Shown here in pieces: positions 42,617 through 52,179 of a stretch of DNA of 64,000 nt (position 1 is its first letter; every line of letters begins with the position of its first letter). This DNA comes from Paracoccaceae bacterium (lineage in GTDB: Bacteria; Pseudomonadota; Alphaproteobacteria; Rhodobacterales; Rhodobacteraceae). The notes under the pieces are model-generated. The model was not told where the DNA came from, searched no databases, and was given only the letters and a program-made list of their open reading frames with translations. The position numbers and the translations under genes are program-made. The DNA lies in NCBI GenBank assembly GCA_024636555.1, contig JAGXGW010000061.1, positions 124,001 to 188,000 on the forward strand, written 5' to 3'.

Positions 42617-42733
42617 GCGGGTCGCGCGTATTAATCCGCAACACAGTTCGTCACAGCCTTGTGGTTTGGCAAATCGCGCCATCCCGCTAGGCTATGCTGC
42701 CGGGGCGCGCCCCCATTCAAGGATTGAATAACG

Positions 42734-44206
42734 ATGCGGTTTCTGCGCCAAAGCCTGACTGGCCTGTTCCTGACACTCCTGACGCTGGCCCTGTTGACCA
42801 TGGCGGGCCAGACGATCCGCGAGGCGGTGCAGGACCGGATGGCGCGGGAGGCAAGAATGCCTGCGGTGCAGGAGCGTATTTTCTCGGTCAATGTGGTGGA
42901 GGCGCGTTTCGAGACGGTCAGCCCCGTGCTCACGGCCTTCGGGCAGGTGCAAAGCCGCCGGATGCTGGAGATCCGCCCCGCTGTCGGTGGGCGCGTGATG
43001 GAGCTGGCTCCCGCATTTGTCGAAGGTGGCGCAGTGACCGAGGGACAGGTGCTGTTGCGTCTTGATCCCGCTGATGCGCAATCGGCGCTGGCACGCGCAG
43101 AGAACGATCTGACGGATGCAACGGCCGAGGCGCGTGATGCGGCGCAGGCCATCCAACTGGCACGCGAAGAGGTCGCCGCCGCCGAAGAGCAGGCGGCCTT
43201 GCAGGAGCGTGCGGCGGCGCGACAGCGTGATATTGCGGCGCGCGGGATCGGTTCGGAAGCGGCGGTCGAGTTGGCAGAACTGTCTGCCAGTTCCGCGCGG
43301 CAGTCCATTCTGGCACGGCGTCAGGCGCTGGCGCAGGCCGAGGCGCGGCTGGCGCAATCCACCACGGCACAGACCCGCGCGGAGATCGCGCTCGCCGAGG
43401 CGGAGCGGCGGCTGGAGGATACGGTGCTCCGTGCACGCTTTGCTGGTATGCTGAGCGGTGTGACGCTGGTGGAGGGCGGGCTGGTGTCGGCCAATGAACA
43501 GCTTGGCCAGTTGATTGATCCCGACCGGCTGGAAGTGGCCTTTCGCGTCTCCACGGGCCAGTATCTGCGCCTGCTGGATGATGCGGGACGCCTGCGCGAT
43601 CTGCCGCTGCGGGTGCGGCTGGATATGTTTGGTGCGGATATGGAGCGGGCAGGGCGGTTGAGCCGTGCCAGCGCGGCTGTGGCCGAGGGGCAATCGGGGC
43701 GGTTGCTCTATGCGACGATCGCTGATCCCTCCGGTCTGAAGCCCGGTGATTTCGTTACGGTCGAGGTGCAGGAACCACCGCTGGAGCAGGTCGTGCGCCT
43801 GCCCGGATCGTCGATGGACAGTTCCGAAACCGTGCTGGTGCTTGGCGAGAATGACAGGCTGGAAGTGCTACCGGTGACGCTGATGCGCCGACAGGGGAAC
43901 GACATTCTGGTAAGGGGAGAGGCGCTTGAAGGGCGCGAAGTTGTTGTGGAACGCTCGCCGCTGCTGGGCGCGGGGATCAGGGTCAGCCCGCTGCGTGGGC
44001 CAGACAAGGATGATCAGGCGGATGCGATGCAAACGCGGCCCGATCTGCTGGAACTGACAAGCGAGCGGCGCGCGCGGCTGATCACATTTGTCGAGGCCAA
44101 CGACCGGATGCCCGACGATGTCCGCACGCGTCTGTTGACGCAGCTTCAGGCCGATCGTGTGCCCGCCGACGTGGTGCAGCGGCTTGAACAGCGGATCGGG
44201 GGTTGA
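42734..44206 (+). CDS. RND efflux periplasmic adaptor (membrane fusion protein)
   Basis: 490 residues, longer than the common 380-400. An N-terminal membrane segment (LTGLFLTLLTLALLTMAGQT) anchors it. The lipoyl domain halves (GQVQSRRMLEIRPAVGGRVM and DTVLRARFAGMLSGVTLVEG) flank a long coiled-coil hairpin (about residues 120-230). After the beta-barrel and membrane-proximal domains comes an extra charged helical tail of about 65 residues (LELTSERRARLITFVEANDR and later), which is unusual. It connects the RND pump to an outer-membrane channel not encoded here. Confidence 0.9.
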   Translation: MRFLRQSLTGLFLTLLTLALLTMAGQTIREAVQDRMAREARMPAVQERIFSVNVVEARFETVSPVLTAFGQVQSRRMLEIRPAVGGRVMELAPAFVEGGAVTEGQVLLRLDPADAQSALARAENDLTDATAEARDAAQAIQLAREEVAAAEEQAALQERAAARQRDIAARGIGSEAAVELAELSASSARQSILARRQALAQAEARLAQSTTAQTRAEIALAEAERRLEDTVLRARFAGMLSGVTLVEGGLVSANEQLGQLIDPDRLEVAFRVSTGQYLRLLDDAGRLRDLPLRVRLDMFGADMERAGRLSRASAAVAEGQSGRLLYATIADPSGLKPGDFVTVEVQEPPLEQVVRLPGSSMDSSETVLVLGENDRLEVLPVTLMRRQGNDILVRGEALEGREVVVERSPLLGAGIRVSPLRGPDKDDQADAMQTRPDLLELTSERRARLITFVEANDRMPDDVRTRLLTQLQADRVPADVVQRLEQRIGG

Positions 44207-44211
44207 GCGGG

Positions 44212-47200
44212 ATGGCGCGTGACATTCCCCGGACGGCAGGCGGCCTGCTGTCCTATTTCACGCGTCACCGCACGGCGGCGAACCTGCTGCTGGTGGTCAT
44301 GGTCGTGGCGGGGCTGTTCGCTGCGCCCAACATGCGCGCGCAGTTTTTCCCCGATGTTGTGATCGACAGCGTCTCTGTCAGTGTCACATGGCAGGGCGCG
44401 GGGGCCGAGGATGTGGACCGCGCCATCGTGCAGGTGATGGAGCCGGCCTTGCTGGCGGTGGAGGGGGTTGCCTCCTCCTCGGCCTCCAGCCGCGAAGGGC
44501 GCGCAACGATCCAGCTCGAGTTCGAGCCGGAGTGGGATATGGGCCGCGCCGCCGAGGATGTGCAATCGGCGGTGGATCAGGTCACGACCCTGCCGGATGA
44601 GGCCGAAGAGCCGCGCGTGCAGCGCGGGGCGTGGCGTGACAGGGTCACCGATGTGGTCATCACGGGGCCCGTCGGCGTGGACCAGTTGGCGCGTTTTGCC
44701 GATGAACTGGTGACGCGGCTTTTTGCGCAAGGGATCACCCGCACCACGGTGCGCGGTGTGGCGGCACCTGAAACCTTGGTCGAGGTCGCGTCGGTCAATC
44801 TCATGGCGCATGATATCACGATGGCCGAGATCGCGGCAGCGATCCGCGCCGAAGTCTCTGCCGATCCGGCGGGCGATGTGACGGGCGCGAATGCGCGGGT
44901 CAGGACGGGGACAGGGCGCACCAGCCCCGACCAGATCGCACAGATCATCCTGCGCTCCAATTTGGACGGCTCGGTGCTGCGGCTGTCGGATGTAGCGCGG
45001 GTAGAGCGGTTGGGCGTAGACCGGGACCGCGGCTATTTCGTCGGTGACAATCCGGCCATGACGGTGCGGGTGGACCGCTCTGCCAGCGGTGACGCGATCC
45101 GCGCACAGGCGCAGGTGGAGGCGGCAGCGGCCAGTTTGCAGGCGACCTTGCCTGCGGGCGTGACGGTGGACCTGATCCGTACGCGGGCCGAACAGATTAC
45201 CGGGCGGCTTGACCTGCTCGTGAGCAACGGTCTGACCGGGCTGGTGCTGGTGGTGACGATGCTGTTTTTGTTCCTGAACGCGCGCACCGCTTTCTGGGTG
45301 GCGGCAGGGATTCCCGTGGCGATGCTGGCGGCGATTGCGCTGATGTATGCTTTCGGGCTGACGCTGAACATGATCAGCCTGTTCGGGCTGATCATCACGC
45401 TGGGTCTGGTGGTGGATGATGCCATCGTGGTGGGCGAACATGCCGATGCCCGCCACCGGATGGGTGAACCCCCTGTCGTTGCCGCCGAGAACGCCGCGCG
45501 GCGCATGGCGATGCCCGTATTCGCCGCGATGCTGACAACGGTGATCGCCTTTCTAGGGCTGGTGGTGATCGGCGGGCGGATGGGTGGCCTGATCGCGGAT
45601 ATTCCGCTGACCGTTATCGCGGTGCTGGCCGCCTCGCTGGTCGAATGTTTCCTGATCCTGCCGAACCACATGTCGCATGCGTTGGCCCATTCGGTGAAAG
45701 AGCATTGGTATGACAAACCCAGCCGTTTTGTGAACCGTGGCTTCGACTGGCTGCGTGACAACGGGTTCCGGCCTTTGATGGCTCTGGTGATCCGCGCCCG
45801 CTATCCGGTGCTGGCGGGGGTGATCCTGCTGCTGGCGGTGCAGGTCGGATCACTGGTGCGCGGCGATGTGCCATGGCGGTTTTTCAACCCGCCCGAGCAG
45901 GGCAGCGTGACGGGCAGTTTCGCGATGCTGCCGGGGGCCAGCCGCGCCGATACGATGGAGATGATGCGCGAGATGCAGCGCGCCACCGCCGAGGTGGGCG
46001 CGCGCTACGAGGCCGAGCACGGGCGCAACCCCGTCGCTTATGTGATCGCCGAGATCGGCGGCAATCCGGGCCGCGCCCTGCCCGGCGCCGAGGAGACCGA
46101 GGCGGAACTGCTGGGCGGTATCTCGATCGAGATGATCGACGCTGACCTGCGGCCCTATTCCGCCTTCGCTTTTGTCGCGGATTTGCAGGAAGCGGTGCAA
46201 ATGCATCCCTTGGCCGAGACGGTCAGTTTCCGGGGCTGGCGGTCCGGTCCGGCGGGAGAAGCGTTGAACGTTCAGTTTTACGGCGCAACCGCCGAAAGGT
46301 TGAAGGCCGCGAGCGAGGCATTGAAGACGGCACTTGCACCGTTCCCCGAAGTCTCGGCAGTCGAGGATACACTGTCCTATGACAAGGAAGAACTGATCCT
46401 CGACCTGACGCCACAGGGGCAGGCAATGGGTTTTTCCATCGAGGAGTTGAGCCGCGTGCTGCGCCACCGTCTCAACGGGATCGAGGCCGCGACCTATCCA
46501 GACGGGCCGCGTAGCGCGGCGATCCGTGTGGAACTGCCCGAGGGCGAATTGACCGCCGATTTCATGGAGCGGACGCAGTTGCGCGCCCCGTCGGGAACCT
46601 ATGTGCCGCTGGCCGATATCGTCAGCGTGCAGGCGCGGGCGGGCTTTTCGACCGTGCGGCGCGAGAACGGGCTGCGGGTGATCAGCGTGACCGGCGACAT
46701 CTCCGAGGATGATCCGGCCCGCGCGGCGGAGGTGATGCAGGCGCTGCAAACCGAGATCCTGCCGCAGATCGCATCCGAGTTGCAGCTTGAATACAGGCAG
46801 GCGGGATTGTCGGAACAGGAAAGCGAGTTCCTGTCGGATGCGCGGTCCGGCCTGATCCTGTGCCTGATCGGCATCTATCTTGTGCTGGCATGGATTTTCG
46901 CAAGCTGGAGCCGCCCCTTGGTGGTGATGGCTGTCATCCCGTTCGGGCTGGTGGGCACGATCTGGGGGCATGCCCTGTGGGATGTGCCGATGTCGATGTT
47001 CACCGTGGTGGGGCTGTTGGGGATGACGGGGATCATCATCAACGATTCCATCGTGCTGGTGACGACGATTGATTCGCATGCCCGTGATCGCGGTCTGGTC
47101 CCGGCCATTATCGACGGTACTGCAGATCGTTTGCGCGCGGTGATGCTGACGACGCTGACCACCGTGCTGGGGCTGGCGCCTTTGCTCTACGAGACATCGT

Positions 47201-47598
47201 CGCAGGCGCAATTTCTCAAGCCCACGGTGATCACGCTGGTCTACGGGCTGGGCTTCGGCATGGTGCTGGTGTTGTTGGTGGTCCCTGCACTGATCGCGAT
47301 GCAGCATGACCTGGCGCGACAGTTCGTGGCCCTGCGGCGCGGTCTGCGGGTCCGGCGCAGCGCGCTGGCGCTGCGGCTTGCTTTGGCGGGCGGGTTGGTG
47401 TGGATGGCTGTCACGACGGGATGGGTGGCCGTGACCGGGGCGCTGCCCGCCGCGTTGGCGCGGCTCGTGCCCAGCTTGGCGCAGGACGCACCGATGCTGG
47501 CGGCCTTCGGGCTGTTTCTGGCCGGAACGATCCTGTGTGTTGCGACCGCGTTGCTGGCCGTGATGCTGCAAAGGCCGCGCCGCCGAGTGGCAAGCTAG
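44212..47598 (+). CDS. RND-type efflux transporter (HAE/AcrB-like)
   Basis: 1128-residue inner-membrane proton-driven pump. The start is ATG 44212; a TTG at 44203 overlaps the adaptor stop. Two homologous halves each have a periplasmic loop and membrane bundle. The proton-relay Asp pair is visible in ITLGLVVDDAIVVGEH. Other family features are LRLSDVARVERLG, the second-half GMTGIIINDSIVLVTTID and a short C-terminal part with two extra hydrophobic segments after residue 1050. It forms an operon with the adaptor. Substrate unknown; no regulator adjacent. Confidence 0.93.
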   Translation: MARDIPRTAGGLLSYFTRHRTAANLLLVVMVVAGLFAAPNMRAQFFPDVVIDSVSVSVTWQGAGAEDVDRAIVQVMEPALLAVEGVASSSASSREGRATIQLEFEPEWDMGRAAEDVQSAVDQVTTLPDEAEEPRVQRGAWRDRVTDVVITGPVGVDQLARFADELVTRLFAQGITRTTVRGVAAPETLVEVASVNLMAHDITMAEIAAAIRAEVSADPAGDVTGANARVRTGTGRTSPDQIAQIILRSNLDGSVLRLSDVARVERLGVDRDRGYFVGDNPAMTVRVDRSASGDAIRAQAQVEAAAASLQATLPAGVTVDLIRTRAEQITGRLDLLVSNGLTGLVLVVTMLFLFLNARTAFWVAAGIPVAMLAAIALMYAFGLTLNMISLFGLIITLGLVVDDAIVVGEHADARHRMGEPPVVAAENAARRMAMPVFAAMLTTVIAFLGLVVIGGRMGGLIADIPLTVIAVLAASLVECFLILPNHMSHALAHSVKEHWYDKPSRFVNRGFDWLRDNGFRPLMALVIRARYPVLAGVILLLAVQVGSLVRGDVPWRFFNPPEQGSVTGSFAMLPGASRADTMEMMREMQRATAEVGARYEAEHGRNPVAYVIAEIGGNPGRALPGAEETEAELLGGISIEMIDADLRPYSAFAFVADLQEAVQMHPLAETVSFRGWRSGPAGEALNVQFYGATAERLKAASEALKTALAPFPEVSAVEDTLSYDKEELILDLTPQGQAMGFSIEELSRVLRHRLNGIEAATYPDGPRSAAIRVELPEGELTADFMERTQLRAPSGTYVPLADIVSVQARAGFSTVRRENGLRVISVTGDISEDDPARAAEVMQALQTEILPQIASELQLEYRQAGLSEQESEFLSDARSGLILCLIGIYLVLAWIFASWSRPLVVMAVIPFGLVGTIWGHALWDVPMSMFTVVGLLGMTGIIINDSIVLVTTIDSHARDRGLVPAIIDGTADRLRAVMLTTLTTVLGLAPLLYETSSQAQFLKPTVITLVYGLGFGMVLVLLVVPALIAMQHDLARQFVALRRGLRVRRSALALRLALAGGLVWMAVTTGWVAVTGALPAALARLVPSLAQDAPMLAAFGLFLAGTILCVATALLAVMLQRPRRRVAS

Positions 47599-47633
47599 GT
47601 CAAAAGGCGATCAGATGTGCGCCGCAACAGCGC

Positions 47634-48518
47634 TCAGGGGCCTGTGCAGCCCTGAATGTCCACCGCGTGATCCGAACCCAGCACAGTGAACCGCAGCCCG
47701 GAGCGGTCCAGCGCAAAGGCCTGACCGGAGACGTGCACCAGTTCCGTGCGGGCATTCAGACGCCCTCCCGACCGGCTGCTTTCTGTTTCAGCGACCCAGA
47801 CCTGCGGATCGGAGGATTCGATCAGCACCGTCTCGGACTTGCCCGCGCTGGGCATGTCGATCGAGACACTGAGGCTCAGACCATCGCGGATCGGCGCCAA
47901 AGTGCAGGCAACTGTGCCGACGTTCGCCGCGCGCGCGGTAACCGGCTGATCGGCCAGAGCCGTGCGGATCATGGCTTGCTGCGGGTCTGAACCGGCGGCG
48001 GGCAGGTCCAGTGTGAAGTTGAATTCCAACGGCACGCAGATCGTCGAACAGACGCCGATCTGCATCCGCGCCGATATTTTGACCGGCTGTCCGGCATCCT
48101 GCGGCACGGCATGCAACGGCAGGATCAGTTCACGGTCATATCCCACGGTTTTCATCCCGTTCTGGCTGAACACCTCAGGTGTTGGCCATACCGGCGTCAC
48201 ATGCGACAGATTGCGTGATCCGCTCAGATCCAGAGCGGGCGGAATTCCCGCATCGCCCGGCGCGCGCCAATATGTTTTCCAGCCGGGGGCAAGATCCAGA
48301 TGCAGGGCCGCCATGTGGCTGCCATCGCCGGTGATCCATCCCGGCAATACCCTGATCAGCACCATATCGTCGGACGAGACGATCTGACCGCCTGCCTGCC
48401 GCGCCGAATTCGCATCGGACCGGGCCTGCTCGGGCGCTGCTGCGGCAAGGCAAAGACCGGCGACCAGACCAAGCGGCAAAGCGCGTATATTTGAAAAGCA
48501 CGAGTATATCATCGGCAA
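47634..48518 (-). CDS. DsbD N-terminal-domain-like periplasmic protein
   Basis: 294 residues with a signal peptide (ALPLGLVAGLCLAAAAPEQA, cleavage near AAA). The immunoglobulin-like nDsbD fold is indicated by DLAPGWKTYWRAPGDAGIPP and by the redox Cys pair in IGVCSTICVPLEFNF, which would exchange disulfides with a membrane partner. The membrane and thioredoxin domains of full DsbD are absent, so it must act with another protein (CcdA/DsbD-beta type). The gene is divergent from yqgE and convergent with the RND pump. Confidence 0.82.
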   Translation of the reverse strand: MPMIYSCFSNIRALPLGLVAGLCLAAAAPEQARSDANSARQAGGQIVSSDDMVLIRVLPGWITGDGSHMAALHLDLAPGWKTYWRAPGDAGIPPALDLSGSRNLSHVTPVWPTPEVFSQNGMKTVGYDRELILPLHAVPQDAGQPVKISARMQIGVCSTICVPLEFNFTLDLPAAGSDPQQAMIRTALADQPVTARAANVGTVACTLAPIRDGLSLSVSIDMPSAGKSETVLIESSDPQVWVAETESSRSGGRLNARTELVHVSGQAFALDRSGLRFTVLGSDHAVDIQGCTGP

Positions 48519-48689
48519 AAGTCATGCGCGAAACGCGGATCAAGGACAACTCACATTCCGGAGATGGTCTGTTACGCTCACCGCCTGTTTACTACGGTGC
48601 TTTAGAGACTGGCCTTGCACAGCGGCAATGCGGGGTGCAGTCTGGTGCCAGCTTCTGGCAACAATTCCAAAGCGACATATATAATAAGC

Positions 48690-49301
48690 ATGAGCGATTC
48701 AGACCCACTGGACGATTCGGACAGAACAGATCCGGCGGACGACCGTCTGGACCTGACCGGCAAGCTTTTGATCGCCATGCCCGCGATGGACGACCCGCGC
48801 TTTGCCCGGTCGGTCGTATTCATGTGCGCCCATTCCGAAGACGGGGCTATGGGGCTGATCATCAACAAACCGGTTACCGAGCTGAACCTGCGTGAATTGC
48901 TGGAGCAGGTGTCGATCACGATCCCCGCTGACATGCCGGACCGGCCTGTCCATTTTGGCGGACCGGTCGAACATGCGCGTGGCTTCGTCTTGCATTCAGG
49001 GGATTATCAGTCGCGGGTGACCACGCTGGCACTGGCCGGACCGTTCGGGATGACCGCGACGGTGGATGTGCTCGAGGATCTGGCGTCGGGCCACGGACCG
49101 GACCGCGCGATTGTCGCACTTGGCTATGCCGGTTGGGGGCCGGGGCAGCTGGAGGGCGAGATCGCGCAGAACGGTTGGCTGACCGTGGACGCGACCCCCG
49201 ATCTGGTGTTCGGCACGCCGGACGGCGGCAAATGGGAAGCGGCGCTGCGCGGTCTCGGCGTGGAGGCGCTGGCGCTTTCCCCCTCCGCCGGGCGCGCCTG
49301 A
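48690..49301 (+). CDS. YqgE/AlgH family protein
   Basis: 203 residues from ATG 48690 (MSDSDPLDDSDRTD). Family motifs: LTGKLLIAMPAMDDPRFARS, FMCAHSEDGAMGLIINKPV and GYAGWGPGQLEGEIAQNGW. The exact role of this widespread family (AlgH in Pseudomonas alginate control) is not settled. The acidic N-terminal tail of about 20 residues is variable. The frame is open to 48615. A convergent gap with a dispersed motif follows. Confidence 0.9.
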   Translation: MSDSDPLDDSDRTDPADDRLDLTGKLLIAMPAMDDPRFARSVVFMCAHSEDGAMGLIINKPVTELNLRELLEQVSITIPADMPDRPVHFGGPVEHARGFVLHSGDYQSRVTTLALAGPFGMTATVDVLEDLASGHGPDRAIVALGYAGWGPGQLEGEIAQNGWLTVDATPDLVFGTPDGGKWEAALRGLGVEALALSPSAGRA

Positions 49302-49327
49302 AGCTGCGGCAGCAGCGCTCCGCGCGG

Positions 49328-49350
49328 GGATATTTGTAGCAAGAAGAAGC
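49328..49350 (+). repeat. Dispersed GGATATTT motif, copy 4
   Basis: GGATATTT, spacer GTA, GCAAGAAGAAGC, located in the 59-base gap between the convergent ends of yqgE and the YrdC/Sua5 gene, directly after CGCGCGG. Confidence 0.65.
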
Positions 49351-49360
49351 AGACGCGCCT

Positions 49361-50305
49361 TCAGGGGCGGGGTGCCGCGGCCCGGCGCAGCCGGTCGTTG
49401 ATGGCACGGCCAAGCCCGGTTTCGGGAATCGGAGCGACCGCGATCATGGCGGCGTTCAGCGCGTCCAGCCTGTGCAGATGGGGGAAAAGGTTCGCGGCGG
49501 CCTCGGTCAGGGATCCTGTGGGCGAGAGGTTGAGATCACCCTCGACCGCGCCGAAGCCGAGCATCACGGCCCCTTCGGGCGCGGTGTCCATATTCAGTTG
49601 TACGGGGGCGTCGGGGGCGTAATGCGATACCATCTGGCCGGGCGCGGTGATGCTGTGCGGTGAAGTTTCCTGCACCGGAGGGGTGCCGAGCAAGGCGGTG
49701 ATCGCTTCTATGGCCAAGCCGCCATAGCGCAGCAAGGTGGGCGTGCCAGTCAGGGACAGAATCGTGGATTCCAGCCCCACCGTACAAGGGCCGCCATCCA
49801 GAACCGCCGCGATCCGCCCCCCCAGCCCGGCAAGGACATGCGCGGCCGTGGTGGGACTGATCCGGCCCGAAGGGTTGGCGGAGGGCGCCGCCACGGGTCC
49901 GTCGAATGCAGTCAGAAGGGCTTGCGCGAGCGGATGGGCAGGCACGCGGATCGCAAGGCTGGGAAGGCCCGCCGTGACCAGATCGGACAGGCCCGCATCG
50001 GCGCGCAGGGGCAACACCAGCGTCATCGGGCCGGGCCAGAAGGCGCGGGCCATCGCCTCGGCCTGATCGGACCATGTGACGTAGCGGCGCGCCAGATCGG
50101 CGCTGCCGACATGCACGATCAACGGGTTGAAACGCGGGCGGCCTTTGGCCTCGAATATTCCGGCAACGGCAAGGCTGTTGCGGGCATCCGCGCCGAGGCC
50201 GTAGACCGTCTCGGTCGGAAAAGCGACGAGACGACCCTGTGCCAGGTACCCCGCCGCACGGGATATTCCCGCCGCATCGGGCCGGAGCGTTTCTGTGCTG
50301 ATCAT
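49361..50305 (-). CDS. Threonylcarbamoyl-AMP synthase (YrdC/Sua5 family)
   Basis: 314 residues. It makes threonylcarbamoyl-AMP for the t6A37 modification of ANN-reading tRNAs. The YrdC domain shows FPTETVYGLGADA, KGRPRFNPLIVHV and PVAAPSANPSGRISPTTAAH; the Sua5-type C-terminal domain (about residues 215-314, SPHSITAPGQMVSHYAPDAP) is present, so this is the long Sua5 form. Divergent from the acyl-CoA dehydrogenase gene. Confidence 0.93.
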   Translation of the reverse strand: MISTETLRPDAAGISRAAGYLAQGRLVAFPTETVYGLGADARNSLAVAGIFEAKGRPRFNPLIVHVGSADLARRYVTWSDQAEAMARAFWPGPMTLVLPLRADAGLSDLVTAGLPSLAIRVPAHPLAQALLTAFDGPVAAPSANPSGRISPTTAAHVLAGLGGRIAAVLDGGPCTVGLESTILSLTGTPTLLRYGGLAIEAITALLGTPPVQETSPHSITAPGQMVSHYAPDAPVQLNMDTAPEGAVMLGFGAVEGDLNLSPTGSLTEAAANLFPHLHRLDALNAAMIAVAPIPETGLGRAINDRLRRAAAPRP

Positions 50306-50460
50306 CCTGTAAAGTCCAATGACGCCGCGTTTTTGTTGAAGGCGGCACCGGATCGCGTCACCTTGAAAGTATTAACTGCATACCTGCGCCTTGCGTCATT
50401 GCCAAGTATCCGGCCCTAAGGGCCATCTGGCGCGACCGTGGGACCGGGAGGAGACATGCC

Positions 50461-52179
50461 ATGAGTTACCGCGCCCCTGTCGAGGAGTTCCGCTTTATCT
50501 TCAACCACGTCGCTGATCTGGACCGCGTCATCGCCACGGAACGTTTCGCGGATGCGACTGCGGATGTGACCGATGCGATCCTGATCGAGGCCGGCAAGCT
50601 GTGCGAAGACAAGCTTGCCCCGTTGCAACGCGCGGGAGACCAGCATCCGGCGCGTCTGGAAAACGGCAAGGTCCGCACCACGCCGGGCTATGCCGAGGCT
50701 TATGGCGCGATTGCCGAGGGCGGCTGGGTCGCGATTGCCGCGAGCCCCGAATTCGGCGGTATGGGTCTGCCGATGGCCGTGACCACCGCCGTGAACGAGA
50801 TGATGAGCGGGGCCTGCCTGTCGTTGCAATTGAACCCGCTGATGACACAGGGCCAGATCGAGGCGCTGGAGCATCACGCCAGCGACGCGATCAAGGCGAT
50901 CTATCTGCCAAAGCTGGTCACCGGCGAATGGTGTGGCACGATGAACCTAACGGAGCCGCAAGCGGGCAGCGATGTCGGCGCGCTCAGCACGAAGGCGGTG
51001 CCGAATGGCGATGGCAGCTATGCGATTACAGGGCAGAAAATCTATATCAGCTGGGGCGACAACGATTTCAGCGGCAATGTCTGCCATCTGGTGCTGGGAC
51101 GCCTGCCGGACGGCAAGCCCGGCACCAAGGGGATCAGCCTGTTTCTGGTGCCCAAGCTCATCCCGGATGCGCATGGCAATCCCGGCGTGGCCAATACGCT
51201 CAAGGTTGTCAGTCTGGAACACAAGATGGGCCTGCACGGCAGCCCGACATGCGTGATGCAATACGAGGGCGCGCAAGGCTGGCTGATCGGGGGAGAGCAT
51301 GACGGCATGGCCGCGATGTTCACGATGATGAACAACGCGCGGCTTGGCGTGGGCTCTCAGGGCATCGGTGTGGCCGAGGCGGCGACCCAGCATGCGCTGG
51401 CCTATGCCACAGATCGCAAGCAGGGGCGTACGCCTGTGGGTGACGGCAAGGGCTCGATCCTCGATCATGCCGATGTGCGCCGGATGCTGCTGACTATGAA
51501 GGCCGAGACCTTTGCGGCGCGTTCCATCGCGCTGGCCTGCGCGGTGGCGATCGACATGACCACTGCGACGGGTAAGGCCGAGTGCCGCGCGCGGGCTGCG
51601 CTTCTGACGCCCATCGCCAAGGCTTTCGGGACCGATACCGGCATTGCCGTTGCCGAGATGGGCTTGCAGGTCCATGGCGGCATGGGCTTTGTCGAGGATA
51701 CCGGTGCCGCGCAGTTCAGCCGGGATGTGCGGGTGACCGCGATCTACGAGGGCACCAACGGGATTCAGGCGATGGATCTTGTGGGACGCAAGATGATGGA
51801 TGGCGGCGAGGCGGCGTACCGGCTGCTGGACGAGATCGAGGCCCATGCCGAGAAGGCGCGCGCCACGAATCCCAATATGGCCGAGAAGGTCTGGCAAGCC
51901 TCGGAAACGCTGCGCGAGGCGGTGGAATGGCTTACCGCGCAATCCGATATGACCACGCGTTTCGCGGGATCGGTGCCGTTCTTGCGGGCCTTTGCCCGTG
52001 TGCTGGGCGCGCATTTCCATCTGCGGGCGGCGCAGGCCGAAGGCGGCGAGGGCCCGCGCGTCAAGCTGGCGCGCTTCTACATCAACCGGCTGCTGCCCGA
52101 ACATGGCACCTTGCTGGCGCAGGCCATGGCGGGTGCGGAGGATCTTTACGCGATGACGGACAAGGAGCTGTGCGCGTGA
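50461..52179 (+). CDS. Acyl-CoA dehydrogenase, DmdC-like
   Basis: 572 residues, larger than beta-oxidation acyl-CoA dehydrogenases (about 380-400) because of N- and C-terminal extensions, as in 3-methylmercaptopropionyl-CoA dehydrogenase (DmdC) of marine Rhodobacterales. The FAD/substrate region CGTMNLTEPQAGSDVGALST and the segment with the probable catalytic Glu, VTAIYEGTNGIQAMDLVGRK, are intact. Electrons would pass to ETF and then ETF-QO, whose gene lies 6 kb away. DMSP breakdown is suggested but paralogs with other substrates exist. GGGAGG lies before ATG 50461. Coupled to the MBL hydrolase gene by a 4-base overlap. Confidence 0.88.
   Translation: MSYRAPVEEFRFIFNHVADLDRVIATERFADATADVTDAILIEAGKLCEDKLAPLQRAGDQHPARLENGKVRTTPGYAEAYGAIAEGGWVAIAASPEFGGMGLPMAVTTAVNEMMSGACLSLQLNPLMTQGQIEALEHHASDAIKAIYLPKLVTGEWCGTMNLTEPQAGSDVGALSTKAVPNGDGSYAITGQKIYISWGDNDFSGNVCHLVLGRLPDGKPGTKGISLFLVPKLIPDAHGNPGVANTLKVVSLEHKMGLHGSPTCVMQYEGAQGWLIGGEHDGMAAMFTMMNNARLGVGSQGIGVAEAATQHALAYATDRKQGRTPVGDGKGSILDHADVRRMLLTMKAETFAARSIALACAVAIDMTTATGKAECRARAALLTPIAKAFGTDTGIAVAEMGLQVHGGMGFVEDTGAAQFSRDVRVTAIYEGTNGIQAMDLVGRKMMDGGEAAYRLLDEIEAHAEKARATNPNMAEKVWQASETLREAVEWLTAQSDMTTRFAGSVPFLRAFARVLGAHFHLRAAQAEGGEGPRVKLARFYINRLLPEHGTLLAQAMAGAEDLYAMTDKELCA

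Noticed and set aside
45850-47571. A 573-codon minus-strand frame opposite the RND pump
   Set aside because: Composition-driven shadow with His/Gln-rich sequence; the pump gene is complete.
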